A DNA stretch of 11,757 nt from Thiohalobacter sp. (GTDB lineage: Bacteria; Pseudomonadota; Gammaproteobacteria; DSM-19610). A program made the translations under genes and the position numbers. The stretch covers positions 1-11,757 of the forward strand of contig JALVCM010000214.1 of NCBI GenBank assembly GCA_027010005.1. The letters are read 5' to 3'. A model generated the notes under the pieces. The model did not search any database and was not told where the DNA came from. It worked only from the letters and a program-made list of their open reading frames with translations. This document shows positions 1 to 6,561 of the stretch, piece after piece. Position 1 is the first letter of the stretch, and each line of letters opens with the position of its first letter.

Positions 1-208
1 CGGGGAGAAAGCGAAAATCCTCCAGGATGCCGTAAAAGCGTTCTTCCCATGACGCTGCATCATGCCCCTCAACAGAAGCCAGCGTACCGGCCACCCGATG
101 CCAGCTGTCTTCAATAGTCCGATCCTGTGCCACACCGTCCACATACAGCCGATACCGGGTTTCCCAGATGTGCTGTGCAATGGGTGTATCGAGAAAGAAT
201 TTGCTCAT
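1..208 (-). CDS. nrdJ: Adenosylcobalamin-dependent (class II) ribonucleotide reductase, N-terminal fragment
   Basis: Only the first 69 codons lie in the window; the rest runs off the left edge. The reading starts MSKFFLDTPIAQHIW and continues with YRLYVDG, TIEDSWHRVAGTLASVE and ends ILEDFRFLP. The patterns (I-W-x-x-(R/K)-Y-R), (T-I-E-D-(S/T)-W-x-R-V-A-x-x-L-A) and (E-D-F-x-F-L-P, usually followed by GGR) are typical of the start of class II ribonucleotide reductases. These reduce ribonucleotides to deoxyribonucleotides with adenosylcobalamin and need no oxygen. The catalytic cysteines and the loop residues are outside the window, so a class I NrdA cannot be fully excluded. The gene is divergent from the EF-hand gene, with about 160 bp between the start codons. 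The call rests on N-terminal motifs recalled from the family. Confidence 0.8.
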   Translation of the reverse strand, partial: MSKFFLDTPIAQHIWETRYRLYVDGVAQDRTIEDSWHRVAGTLASVEGHDAASWEERFYGILEDFRFLP

Positions 209-371
209 GGTCGACTCATCATTGTTCCATTTGCTAAGGATAGTCGGGATAAACCGGATTTTCTGTACTAACCTGTTAACGTGTCCCTACGCTGACATCG
301 ATCAAGGATAATACGACAAGGGAGTGCTATATATTTCAGATGTGGAAAATCGTTACCCAAGGAGAGTGATC
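209..371. promoter_or_regulatory. Divergent intergenic region between nrdJ and the EF-hand gene
   Basis: This gap must carry promoters in both directions, because the flanking genes are divergent. An AT-rich stretch TATATAT at 328-334 could be a -10 element or the core of half an NrdR box (consensus core TATATA). No convincing -35 partner at 16-18 bp and no second box at the usual spacing were found. A Shine-Dalgarno AAGGAG at 359-364 precedes the ATG at 372 by 7 bases. Nothing else is supported here. Confidence 0.3.
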
Positions 372-659
372 ATGAAAACCTGTAAATCTGTTCTGGTTGC
401 CGGTGCCCTGCTTGTCTCGGGCACTGCAGTATCAGCCGGCTTTCCGGCGACATTCGAAGCACTTGATACCAATGGCGATGGCTATATCAGCAATGAAGAA
501 GCCAATGCCAGAAAGGATCTGACAAAAAGCTGGCAGGCTATCGATAAAAATACTGATAACAAGCTGGATATTACAGAGTTCGATGCCTTTGAGGGCAAAG
601 GGCGTTATACAACCCCTGAAGAAAGTGAGGAGCCCGAGCCGGGTGCAGCACCGTATTAG
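372..659 (+). CDS. Secreted EF-hand calcium-binding protein
   Basis: A 95-residue protein. Residues 1-22 form a signal peptide: MKTCK, a hydrophobic core SVLVAGALLVSG, then a cleavage site after AVSA. Two EF-hand loops follow. The first is canonical, DTNGDGYISNEE, with ligands D32, N34, D36, S40 and E43. The second, DKNTDNKLDITE, has D58, N60, D62, D66 and E69, but Asn63 replaces the usual Gly at loop position 6. The tail is rich in Glu and Pro and may be disordered. The start at 372 is chosen over an in-frame upstream start at 324 because it has AAGGAG 7 bases before it and gives a proper signal peptide. The protein probably binds Ca2+ in the periplasm; the partner is unknown. Its end overlaps the next gene if that gene starts at GTG 643. 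Confidence 0.85.
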   Translation: MKTCKSVLVAGALLVSGTAVSAGFPATFEALDTNGDGYISNEEANARKDLTKSWQAIDKNTDNKLDITEFDAFEGKGRYTTPEESEEPEPGAAPY

Positions 660-1245
660 CAAACGCCTGCTACCGACCAGACGAGGGGCTGGTTGGTACG
701 GGCGGTTACTGTCTACAGGCATGGCAGTGTTACTGGTATCTGCCAGTGTGTATGCCGGGGAGGCAAAAATGGCATTACAGATTCATTCACCGGCCTTTTC
801 GGATGGTGGTGAGATTCCGTCAAAATATACCTGCCAGGGGGATGACATTTCTCCACCACTGGAATGGCAAGGCATACCCGAAGAAGCCAGAAGCCTGGTT
901 CTGATTATGGACGATCCGGATGCACCTGATCCGGCCGCACCACGCATGACCTGGGTACACTGGCTGCTTTACAACCTGCCCGTGCACATATCCGGCCTGC
1001 CGGAAGATGTCACGGCGGCAGACCTGCCGGACGGGACACAGGAAGGCCTGAATGACTGGAAACGTACCGGTTATGGCGGGCCCTGCCCACCCATCGGACG
1101 GCATCGTTATTTTCACAAGTTATATGCGCTGGATACAGTTCTGGAAGGCCTCGACAAGCCGACCAAAGGGCAGCTCGAAGCTGCCATGAAAGGACACATA
1201 CTGTCACAGGGCCAGCTGATCGGAACTTACCGGAAGCAGCACTGA
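643..1245 (+). CDS. YbhB/YbcL family PEBP (Raf kinase inhibitor-like) protein, probably exported
   Basis: The family is clear: DDPDAPDP, TWVHWLLYNLP, KRTGYGGPCPP, then GRHRYFHKLYALD are the phosphatidylethanolamine-binding-protein signatures that line the ligand pocket. The molecular role of bacterial members is poorly defined. The start is ambiguous. GTG 643 has GAGGAG at 627-632 (10-base spacing), overlaps the EF-hand stop by 17 bases, and gives a 200-residue protein. In that form a basic region is followed by the core GMAVLLVSASVYA, which looks like a signal peptide. ATG 769 has a very strong GGGGAGG at 757-763 with 5-base spacing. It gives a 158-residue cytoplasmic form, the usual length of E. 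coli YbhB. ATG 721 has no good ribosome site. I favour export because the open upstream frame encodes a plausible signal sequence, but both forms may be made. It probably forms a translationally linked pair with the EF-hand gene. Confidence 0.85.
   Translation: MQHRISKRLLPTRRGAGWYGRLLSTGMAVLLVSASVYAGEAKMALQIHSPAFSDGGEIPSKYTCQGDDISPPLEWQGIPEEARSLVLIMDDPDAPDPAAPRMTWVHWLLYNLPVHISGLPEDVTAADLPDGTQEGLNDWKRTGYGGPCPPIGRHRYFHKLYALDTVLEGLDKPTKGQLEAAMKGHILSQGQLIGTYRKQH
757..763 (+). promoter_or_regulatory. Strong internal Shine-Dalgarno before ATG 769 of the PEBP gene
   Basis: GGGGAGG lies 5 bases before an in-frame ATG at 769. From there the reading gives a complete 158-residue YbhB-like domain with no signal peptide. 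The site therefore decides between a cytoplasmic and an exported product, or allows both. Confidence 0.5.
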
Positions 1246-1290
1246 GACAAATACCCCCTGAACAGGCTACCCACTCTGACGAGGTCTGTT

Positions 1291-1677
1291 ATGTTGAATC
1301 TGAATCCTGATACAGTTTGTTTTCTGATTTCCCGGGCACGCGTATTCCACAGCAAGGAACAGGTCGTACTGCCGGACGTACCAGACAGCCCGACAGATGA
1401 CTGGGCACTGCAGGTACTGGCCGACCATACCGGCGATAGCGTTTTTCAGGAATTCAAGGCAACTGTCGATGATCTCGAACCGGATCAACAGCAGGCCCTG
1501 GTTGCATTGATGTGGGTCGGCAGAAATGATTTCAGCCCGGCTGAATGGGAAACGGCCTTGCAGGAGGCCCGCCTGAACTGGGGAGAAAACACTGCAGAAT
1601 ACCTTATTGCTCACCCGCTACTGGCCGATTACCTCCTTGAAGGACTCGACCTTCTCGGCTACCGCTGTGAAGCGTGA
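1291..1677 (+). CDS. DUF3775 family protein
   Basis: A 128-residue soluble protein with no signal peptide or membrane segment. The second half matches the DUF3775 pattern as I recall it: a helix with QQALVALMWVGR, then DF.PAEWE, and a closing YLIAHPLLADYLLEGLDLLG. The first half contains LNPDTVCFLISRAR, also usual for this family. No catalytic motif is visible and the function is unknown. The start ATG 1291 has GAGG at 1281-1284, 6 bases upstream. It lies 45 bp after the PEBP gene on the same strand with no visible terminator between them, so co-transcription is possible. It converges with the DUF2934 gene, with only 6 bp between the stop codons. Confidence 0.8.
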   Translation: MLNLNPDTVCFLISRARVFHSKEQVVLPDVPDSPTDDWALQVLADHTGDSVFQEFKATVDDLEPDQQQALVALMWVGRNDFSPAEWETALQEARLNWGENTAEYLIAHPLLADYLLEGLDLLGYRCEA

Positions 1678-1683
1678 CAGGAA

Positions 1684-2079
1684 TTACGCCCGACTTTCCT
1701 GCCGGGTCGCGGCTTCCTGACCTGGCATCTTCGGGGCTTCATCCTTTACCCAACCCTGCAACAGCAGTTGGTCGATTTCCTTTTCGGCTTCCAGCCAGTC
1801 CTGCTCGGGACTGCCGCCTGTAAAACCACGCCGTTCGGCAAGCATATAGGCGTATTCCGCGATCAGCCGGCGCCTGGCATCAACATCCACCGCGCTCCCG
1901 TGCCCCTGAATTCTGATAGTCGGCCTGTCAGAGGCCTCAATCCGGGTTTTCAGTTTTTCAGCTGTATTCTCGAGAGCATTCTCGAGTTTGCGCTCGAATC
2001 CTTTTTCAAGCTCACGCAAACGCTTGCGTAATACTTCCACTTCACCGGCCAATGCTTTCACAGTCAGTTTTTCCGCCAT
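1684..2079 (-). CDS. DUF2934 domain protein with N-terminal coiled coil
   Basis: A 131-residue protein. Residues 1 to about 50 are highly charged and heptad-like (VEVLRKRLRELEKGFERKLE), predicting a coiled coil. From about residue 68, RRRLIAEYAYMLAERRGF, then GGSPEQDWLEAEKEI, matches the DUF2934 motif (IAexAYxxAexRGF...DWxxAExEI). The function of the family is unknown. The start MAEK at 2079 is chosen because GGAGG (complement of 2088-2092) sits 8 bases upstream. Two further in-frame ATGs exist up to 2094 but lie too near or before this site. The coiled coil suggests oligomerisation; no partner can be named. Confidence 0.75.
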   Translation of the reverse strand: MAEKLTVKALAGEVEVLRKRLRELEKGFERKLENALENTAEKLKTRIEASDRPTIRIQGHGSAVDVDARRRLIAEYAYMLAERRGFTGGSPEQDWLEAEKEIDQLLLQGWVKDEAPKMPGQEAATRQESRA

Positions 2080-2087
2080 GTCCATAT

Positions 2088-2092
2088 CCTCC
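2088..2092 (-). promoter_or_regulatory. Shine-Dalgarno deciding the DUF2934 start
   Basis: On the minus strand GGAGG precedes the third of three clustered in-frame ATGs (MEDMDMAEK) by 8 bases. This supports initiation at 2079 and not at 2094. Confidence 0.5.
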
Positions 2093-2138
2093 ATTCCATG
2101 ATCACCAGCAGCCTGTTTACCTTGTACTGGAAACAGTA

Positions 2139-2169
2139 GCAGCTATTGCCCATATCGCAAGATAGCTGC
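2139..2169. repeat. Long intergenic hairpin between the PAP2 and DUF2934 genes
   Basis: A perfect 8-bp inverted repeat, GCAGCTAT at 2139-2146 and ATAGCTGC at 2162-2169. It continues inward, after a 2-base bulge, with TGC (2147-2149) and GCA (2157-2159) around a 7-base loop. A second repeat, CTGTTT at 2113-2118 and AAACAG at 2131-2136, lies just beside it. There is no T-run on the minus strand after either stem, so it is not a classical intrinsic terminator. It could end or process the dgkA-PAP2 transcript, or act in the DUF2934 leader. Confidence 0.4.
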
Positions 2170-2246
2170 GTGTACCGGCAGGAAAATCCAGACAGCCTGC
2201 ATTGCGCCCGTAACCCTTTGTCTTACCGACAATTCGACCTTTCAGG

Positions 2247-2906
2247 TCAGGATTGACCCGGAGAATGGATTTCGACAACCAGGGCCAGTGCCGACAACCA
2301 CACCCCCGCAAGTGCAAAACCGCCGATCACATCACTCGGCCAATGTACGGCAAGGTAGAGGCGGCTGAAACCAATCATGAACGCCAGTACGAGCGCAAGG
2401 AGAAGTATGCCCAGTTTTTTTTGCAACCCGGACACTTTTCTGGCAATGAGATATGCAAGGAAAACATAGAGGAACAGGCTCATCGATGCATGCCCGCTTG
2501 GAAAGGACGGGGAATTTTCCATGACCAGGCCGGCCACTTCAGAGGGACGGTGCCTGTCGAGGAGAAACTTCACGGCGATCACCACTGCAGTCAGGCTGAC
2601 AAAACCACTTGCAAAAACCAGGGACTCGAGTTTCCTTCCCAGTAATAAAAAACTGACGGTGGTAATACTGGCAATAACGGCAAGCAGAAAGGGATTGCCG
2701 AGATGTGTAATCCCGGAAAAAAGTTTGTCGCCCAGCGCAGTGTGTCGTGCCTGCAACCACTGAATGACCTGTATATCCAGCTGGACCATACGCTCCTGGA
2801 ACCAGACATTCTCCACGGTTTCAAGAAAAATCCAGCTGAATGCGATTCCCGAGAAGATAGTGGCAAGTACAGCCAGTACAGGAATTTTGTGTTTTAGTGT
2901 TTGCAT
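2247..2906 (-). CDS. PAP2-family membrane lipid phosphatase
   Basis: A 219-residue integral membrane protein with about six hydrophobic segments. The three motifs of the PAP2/acid phosphatase superfamily are complete: K113-x6-R120-P121 (KFLLDRHRP), P136-S-G-H139 (FPSGHAS), and S181-R-x5-H188-x3-D192 (SRLYLAVHWPSD). H188 is the predicted nucleophile and H139 the acid. Such enzymes remove phosphate from phosphatidate, phosphatidylglycerophosphate or undecaprenyl pyrophosphate; the substrate cannot be told from sequence. It lies about 40 bp downstream of dgkA on the same strand, so the two are probably one operon. The start ATG 2906 is the only good one before the first hydrophobic segment, though its ribosome site is weak. 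Confidence 0.88.
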   Translation of the reverse strand: MQTLKHKIPVLAVLATIFSGIAFSWIFLETVENVWFQERMVQLDIQVIQWLQARHTALGDKLFSGITHLGNPFLLAVIASITTVSFLLLGRKLESLVFASGFVSLTAVVIAVKFLLDRHRPSEVAGLVMENSPSFPSGHASMSLFLYVFLAYLIARKVSGLQKKLGILLLALVLAFMIGFSRLYLAVHWPSDVIGGFALAGVWLSALALVVEIHSPGQS

Positions 2907-2946
2907 CGTCAGGACTGTGGCCCGGCATGCGACCCGCCAGTCTCGG

Positions 2947-3303
2947 TCAACCGGAAAACAGGCTTGCCAGGAAAGAGATAAATACCAGTACTGCAGTCAG
3001 CCCCAGTACCAGAACTGCCCCGGCGGCAGCATCCTTGGCGAGTTTGATTTGCGGGTGCTGCGCGGGATGTAAATGGTCCAGTGTTTTCTCGAGGGCGGTA
3101 TTAAATAACTCTGCCGCGAGCACCGCACCCGTCACGAGAATAATGATCCCCCACCAGACAGGGTCCGGGCGCAATATGCCCAGGATAATACCCATTGCGA
3201 CAGTGACAATGAGTTGTGTCCGGAAACTGGCTTCACTCTTTAACGCAAACACGATGCCATTGAGGGCAAATCCCAGGCGGGAATGGATGGGTTTGTTTTT
3301 CAT
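2947..3303 (-). CDS. dgkA: Diacylglycerol kinase (DgkA type)
   Basis: A 118-residue inner-membrane kinase with an amphipathic N-terminus and three hydrophobic segments, close to the 122 residues of E. coli DgkA. Active-site residues are visible: E24 (KSEASFR), E65, N68 and E72 (AAELFNTALEK), and K90-D91 (LAKDAAAGA). They match E. coli E28, E69, N72, E76, K94 and D95. It phosphorylates diacylglycerol to phosphatidate with ATP, recycling the diacylglycerol left by membrane-derived glucan or LPS modification. Some relatives act on undecaprenol instead. ATG 3303 is preferred over an in-frame TTG at 3315, which would give RTYM in front. First gene of a probable operon with the PAP2 gene. Confidence 0.92.
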   Translation of the reverse strand: MKNKPIHSRLGFALNGIVFALKSEASFRTQLIVTVAMGIILGILRPDPVWWGIIILVTGAVLAAELFNTALEKTLDHLHPAQHPQIKLAKDAAAGAVLVLGLTAVLVFISFLASLFSG

Positions 3304-3371
3304 ATAAGTGCGCAACCTGCCTGTCCCGGATCACCTGCCAATTATCACCTTAACACCGGTACTTGGCCAGC

Positions 3372-3391
3372 CCGGCTGGCTCAACAGCCGG
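3372..3391. repeat. Short perfect inverted repeat upstream of the four-cysteine protein gene
   Basis: CCGGCTG at 3372-3378 and CAGCCGG at 3385-3391 form a 7-bp GC-rich stem with a 6-base loop. It lies in the divergent gap between dgkA (minus) and the small gene (plus), and no T-run follows on either strand. It could be an operator or a chance palindrome. Confidence 0.3.
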
Positions 3392-3422
3392 ACAAGCTGT
3401 GAATAACATTGACGCCGGTCAA

Positions 3423-3450
3423 TTGCGAAAAACCGGGATGGGGCCATAAT
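3423..3450 (+). promoter_or_regulatory. Possible sigma-70-type promoter for the small cysteine protein gene
   Basis: TTGCGA at 3423-3428 and CATAAT at 3445-3450 are separated by 16 bases and lie 33 bases before the ATG at 3484. Each hexamer has four or five matches to the consensus. This is a match by eye only. Confidence 0.35.
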
Positions 3451-3483
3451 AGAACGTGTAAACGTGTTCAGAGGAGTTTGTTC

Positions 3484-3723
3484 ATGACCGAAACGCATGA
3501 AGTCCCTCAGGTTGGCGCCCCGGATCCCGAGCTGAAGAATTCCCCTGTTTTCGATGAAGCTGACAATGAGTACCTGTCTCTTGATCTGGAACTGGAATCC
3601 AGTGCCTGTTACTTCAACGGGAAGTCCTATGCCATAGGGCAATACGTTTGCAGCGGTGATGAGTTGTTACGCTGTGAAGAAAAAGGCGTATGGATGCGCG
3701 AAGGTTCCTGTCACAAGGACTGA
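3484..3723 (+). CDS. Small four-cysteine protein, DUF1496-like (tentative)
   Basis: A 79-residue protein with an acidic N-terminal half (pI clearly low) and no signal peptide. The C-terminal half carries four cysteines at 42, 56, 64 and 76. The layout ACYFNGKSYAIGQYVC, then LLRC...GVW...GSC resembles the short C-x-Y-x-x-x-x-Y-x-x-G-x-x-x-x-C module of DUF1496-type proteins; that match is from memory and weak. The spacing could suit a small metal site or two disulphides, but no signal for export is seen. The start ATG 3484 has GAGGAG at 3471-3476, 7 bases upstream; the in-frame ATG at 3409 has nothing comparable. It converges on the chemotaxis operon, with an 87-bp gap to the cheB stop. Function not recognised. 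Confidence 0.7.
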   Translation: MTETHEVPQVGAPDPELKNSPVFDEADNEYLSLDLELESSACYFNGKSYAIGQYVCSGDELLRCEEKGVWMREGSCHKD

Positions 3724-3760
3724 AGTAGAGGCATACGGAAACATTGCACGCCTTTTCCAG

Positions 3761-3776
3761 CCACTCCCGGTAGTGG
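3761..3776. terminator. Weak hairpin between the convergent small gene and cheB
   Basis: CCACT at 3761-3765 pairs with AGTGG at 3772-3776 around a 6-base loop. It lies in the only gap between two converging transcripts, where a terminator is expected. The stem is short and no T-run follows on either strand, so support is weak. Confidence 0.2.
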
Positions 3777-3810
3777 GGGATGTAATCTGGCATAAAGTTG
3801 CCGGACAGGG

Positions 3811-4893
3811 TTAGTCATCTGTCAATACATTGTGGATCGTTTTTGCAACGCGGTGTAACGGTACCACGTCGTCCACGCAACCCAGTTTTACAGCCTCACC
3901 CGGCATCCCCCAGACGACACTGGTTTTCTCATCCTGGACTATGGTATGAGCACCGGAATTTTTCATTTCCTGCATACCTTTTGCCCCGTCGGCACCCATA
4001 CCGGTGAGAAGGACTGCCAGTGCATTGGGGCCAATGTTCTGTGCGACGGAGCGAAACATGACATCAACACTGGGGCGGTGGCGGTTCACCGCTGGTCCGT
4101 CACTCAGTTGACAGCGAAATCGGGCCCCGTCACGAACTACGAGCAGATGGTAGTCACCGGGTGCAATATAGACATGCCCTGGCACAATCTGCTCGCCGTC
4201 ACTGGCCTGTGTAACTATCATCTGTGAGCAACGGTTCATACGCTCTGAGAATGGCTTGCTGAAGGCTTCCGGGATATGCTGTGAAATAACGATAGCCGGA
4301 CTATCTGCCGGCATGACTTCGAGCACCTCACGGATGGCTTCGGTGCCACCGGTTGAGGCCCCCAGAGCAATGAGTCGGTCTGTGGTCCTGAAGTGTTTTG
4401 TCGTTCTCGCCGGCAGGACGGCATCGGCACTCTGTCGTTCACTCACGGTCGTCAGCATGCGCACATGTGCTTTGGACGCTATTTTAACTTTGGTAATGAG
4501 TTCCTCGGCGTAGTCGCCAAGAGCGTGTGCAATATCTACCGTGGGCTTGGCAATGAAATCAATGGCGCCCAGTTCCAGCGCATTCAGTGTGATCTCGCTG
4601 CCTTTCTGAGTAAGTGTAGAAACCATCACTACCGGCATGGGCCGCAATCTCATCAGATTACGCAGAAAGGTCACACCATCCATGCGTGGCATTTCTACAT
4701 CCAGTGTCAGCACGTCAGGTCTGAGCTGTTTTATCTTGTCACGCGCCATGAATGGATCCTGCGCAGTTCCAACCACCTCTATCCCGGGGTCCTGCTCCAG
4801 CATTTCTGTCAGCATACGCCGGACCAGGGCGGAATCATCCACCACCAGAACCCGGATTTTTTTCCCCTGTACAGTTTGAGTCGGTTGCAACAT
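3811..4893 (-). CDS. cheB: CheB: receptor methylesterase/glutamine deamidase, response regulator
   Basis: A 360-residue two-domain CheB. Receiver domain about residues 13-130: acidic pair D19-D20 ([10 protein letters not shown]), phospho-acceptor D65 ([13 protein letters not shown]), T93 (VMVST) and K117 (AKP). The catalytic domain, from about 170 to the end, has S180 (GASTGGTEA), H206 (SQHIPEAF) and D302 ([10 protein letters not shown]), which match the E. coli triad S164, H190 and D286. When phosphorylated by CheA it removes methyl groups from receptor glutamates and resets the kinase. It starts 12 bp after the cheD stop and is the last gene of the operon. The linker at about 131-169 is ordinary in length. 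In this setting it corresponds to CheB2 of the P. aeruginosa Che2 system. Confidence 0.97.
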   Translation of the reverse strand: MLQPTQTVQGKKIRVLVVDDSALVRRMLTEMLEQDPGIEVVGTAQDPFMARDKIKQLRPDVLTLDVEMPRMDGVTFLRNLMRLRPMPVVMVSTLTQKGSEITLNALELGAIDFIAKPTVDIAHALGDYAEELITKVKIASKAHVRMLTTVSERQSADAVLPARTTKHFRTTDRLIALGASTGGTEAIREVLEVMPADSPAIVISQHIPEAFSKPFSERMNRCSQMIVTQASDGEQIVPGHVYIAPGDYHLLVVRDGARFRCQLSDGPAVNRHRPSVDVMFRSVAQNIGPNALAVLLTGMGADGAKGMQEMKNSGAHTIVQDEKTSVVWGMPGEAVKLGCVDDVVPLHRVAKTIHNVLTDD

Positions 4894-4905
4894 AAGATAG
4901 TTTCC

Positions 4906-5547
4906 CTAGAACAATTCGATATCGCCTTCGATATGCTCGTGACTGATACGATCCTGATAGGCACACTCCTGAGTGATAACCTTATTACTGCCCATCTTTT
5001 TAACCCGCAGTTTACCGGTGGCCGGAAAGTAGACCACGCGCCTGGGCAAGGTCCCACCCAGGTCTTCGCCGATTACTTCCAGACCTTCATTTCGCAGGTA
5101 TTCTTTCGCAAAACGGATATTCTTTTCGCCAATATTGGTACTTACGTTTTCCAGCACCCGTCCTCCACCTGTCAGTTTAATTTCCAGGTTTTCACGCCGC
5201 CCGCCCGCTTTGAGAATATCATTGATAAGCTGCTCCATAGCAAACGAACCATAGCGTGCTGCCTCAGTGGCCAGGTCACCGCCACTCCATGGATTACCAC
5301 TTGCCTCCGGCAACATAAAGTGGTTCATGCCGCCGATACGGAAGACACGGTCACGGATACAAGCAGAGACGCAGGAACCAAGAGAGGTAATAATCGCCTC
5401 GTCAGACTGGGTTACATAGAATTCGCCCGGCAATATCTTCGCGGCGAAGCAATGTTGAGTATTGTCCCAGTAACGGCGAATATGCTCGAAACCTCTCAAC
5501 ACAGGTGGCTGCGTATGTCCATCGGGTGCTTTGACCAGACCTCTCAT
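4906..5547 (-). CDS. cheD: CheD: receptor glutamine deamidase
   Basis: A 213-residue protein with the CheD core from about residue 38: PGEFYVTQSDEAIITSLGSC, then a GGMNHFMLPE block. C59 and H76 keep the 17-residue spacing of the catalytic Cys27 and His44 of Thermotoga CheD. Other typical stretches are RYGSFAMEQLINDI, KLTGGG and IGEKNIRFAKEYL. It deamidates chosen glutamines of chemoreceptors, and in some systems also binds CheC or CheY-P; no cheC is seen here. The N-terminal 35 residues extend beyond the minimal enzyme, as is usual in proteobacterial CheD next to CheB and CheR. Gaps are 11 bp to cheR and 12 bp to cheB, so it sits inside the operon. The ribosome site is weak, which suggests translational coupling to cheR. 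Confidence 0.95.
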   Translation of the reverse strand: MRGLVKAPDGHTQPPVLRGFEHIRRYWDNTQHCFAAKILPGEFYVTQSDEAIITSLGSCVSACIRDRVFRIGGMNHFMLPEASGNPWSGGDLATEAARYGSFAMEQLINDILKAGGRRENLEIKLTGGGRVLENVSTNIGEKNIRFAKEYLRNEGLEVIGEDLGGTLPRRVVYFPATGKLRVKKMGSNKVITQECAYQDRISHEHIEGDIELF

Positions 5548-5558
5548 ATCAACGCTGC

Positions 5559-6416
5559 CTAGCTGATTTTCCGATAAATAGTCTGGCCTACCAGCTCAAA
5601 ACGGTTGGAGAGGTTATGCATGTTTTCGGAATGACCAATAAACAGGTAACCACCGGTCACAAGTGCATCAGCATAGCGGTCAAATAATTTACGTTGTGTC
5701 GGTTTGTCGAAATAAATCACGACATTTCGGCAAAAGATCAGATCGAATTTACCCTTCATGGGCCATTCCTGCATCAGGTTAAGCTGCTTGAACGTAATCA
5801 GATCCTGCAGGGCTGTAGCGACTTGCACCTGGTCTCCGGACCCTCCTGCAACAGGATGGAACCACTTGCTGGCACGCGTTCTTGAAAGTCCCTCGATACG
5901 CTGAGTGTTGTATCGTCCGAGCCTGGCGGTTTCAACCACATTCGAGTCCAGATCTGTTGCCAGGATCTTGGTGTCCCAGTTTTTTAGTGAGGCCATCTCC
6001 TCGAGCAGTGTTATTGCAATCGAATAAGGTTCCTCGCCTGTCGAACATCCGGCGGACCAGAATCTGATTCTATGGTCACCAGCATGTCGTCGCATGGCTT
6101 CAGGTAGTACCGTCTTGGCCATATAGTCGAAATGATGAGGTTCACGGAAGAATGCCGTCAGGTTGGTCGTCAATGCATTAATAAACTGCACCAGCTCTGA
6201 CTTGCCCTCCGGTGACTCCAGATATTTCAGATAGGAAGAAAAGTCACCCATTCTGCAGGCCCGAAGACGGCGGGAAAGTCGTCCATATACCAGATCCCGC
6301 TTACTGTCATTGAGGGATATTCCGGCCTGTTCGTACAGCTTGTTACGGACAGACTGGAAATCCTGATCAGTAAAGTGGAATTCACGCTCGCGCTTTATTT
6401 CTGCTTTGGCCAACAT
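5559..6416 (-). CDS. cheR: CheR: chemoreceptor glutamate methyltransferase
   Basis: A 285-residue SAM-dependent methyltransferase. The N-terminal helical domain (about 12-90) contains TTNLTAFFREPHHF. The Rossmann domain has the SAM loop WSAGCSTGEEPYSIA (120-134), ILATDLD (151-157), IFCRNVVIYFDKPTQ (227-241) and LFIGHSENM (258-266). The beta-subdomain at about 186-214 (HPVAGGSGDQVQV...LITFKQLNL) appears to have the same length as in E. coli CheR, as recalled. In that enzyme it docks the receptor C-terminal pentapeptide. This fits the EWEEF tail of the receptor encoded just upstream. It adds methyl groups to receptor glutamates to restore kinase activity. The ATG at 6416 has AGGAA 10 bases upstream. 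It is separated from the receptor gene by 145 bp with inverted repeats. Confidence 0.97.
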   Translation of the reverse strand: MLAKAEIKREREFHFTDQDFQSVRNKLYEQAGISLNDSKRDLVYGRLSRRLRACRMGDFSSYLKYLESPEGKSELVQFINALTTNLTAFFREPHHFDYMAKTVLPEAMRRHAGDHRIRFWSAGCSTGEEPYSIAITLLEEMASLKNWDTKILATDLDSNVVETARLGRYNTQRIEGLSRTRASKWFHPVAGGSGDQVQVATALQDLITFKQLNLMQEWPMKGKFDLIFCRNVVIYFDKPTQRKLFDRYADALVTGGYLFIGHSENMHNLSNRFELVGQTIYRKIS

Positions 6417-6481
6417 AGAAACCGGTTCCTGTCATCTGCCACGTTCCAGCAGAGGAACGCACATCCTTTGTTATACAAATG

Positions 6482-6545
6482 ATGACTCTGCAGGTGCAGC
6501 AAGAGCCAGTGGTACGAGTCATGGGGACAGAACCCGTCTGCCCCC
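6482..6545. repeat. Nested inverted repeats in the receptor-cheR gap
   Basis: Three structures share this stretch. ATGACTC at 6482-6488 pairs perfectly with GAGTCAT at 6516-6522. Inside it CTGCA (6488-6492) pairs with TGCAG (6495-6499). Directly next, GGGGACAGA (6523-6531) pairs with TCTGCCCC (6537-6544), 8 bp with one bulged A and a 5-base loop. The GGGGACAGA...TCTGYCCCC form recalls REP-type palindromes handled by REP-associated tyrosine transposases; no such transposase gene is in the window. Within a polycistronic mRNA such stems can set the ratio of receptor to downstream enzymes. Confidence 0.45.
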
Positions 6546-6561
6546 AAACACTCATATCACA

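Noticed and set aside
324..340. TATATAT core as an NrdR box for nrdJ
   Set aside because: Only a partial match to the 16-bp consensus, over 110 bp from the nrdJ start and without the second box normally found about three helical turns away.
2117..2317. A 66-codon minus-strand frame after the PAP2 gene
   Set aside because: Overlaps the PAP2 coding end in another frame, has no ribosome site or recognisable sequence.
2253..2645. Plus-strand frames opposite the PAP2 gene
   Set aside because: The minus-strand PAP2 frame has all three catalytic motifs; these are antisense shadows.
4393..5562. A 389-codon plus-strand open frame opposite cheB and cheD
   Set aside because: It is antisense to two clearly conserved genes, has no recognisable domain, and its composition is what a reverse frame of a well-coded gene gives.
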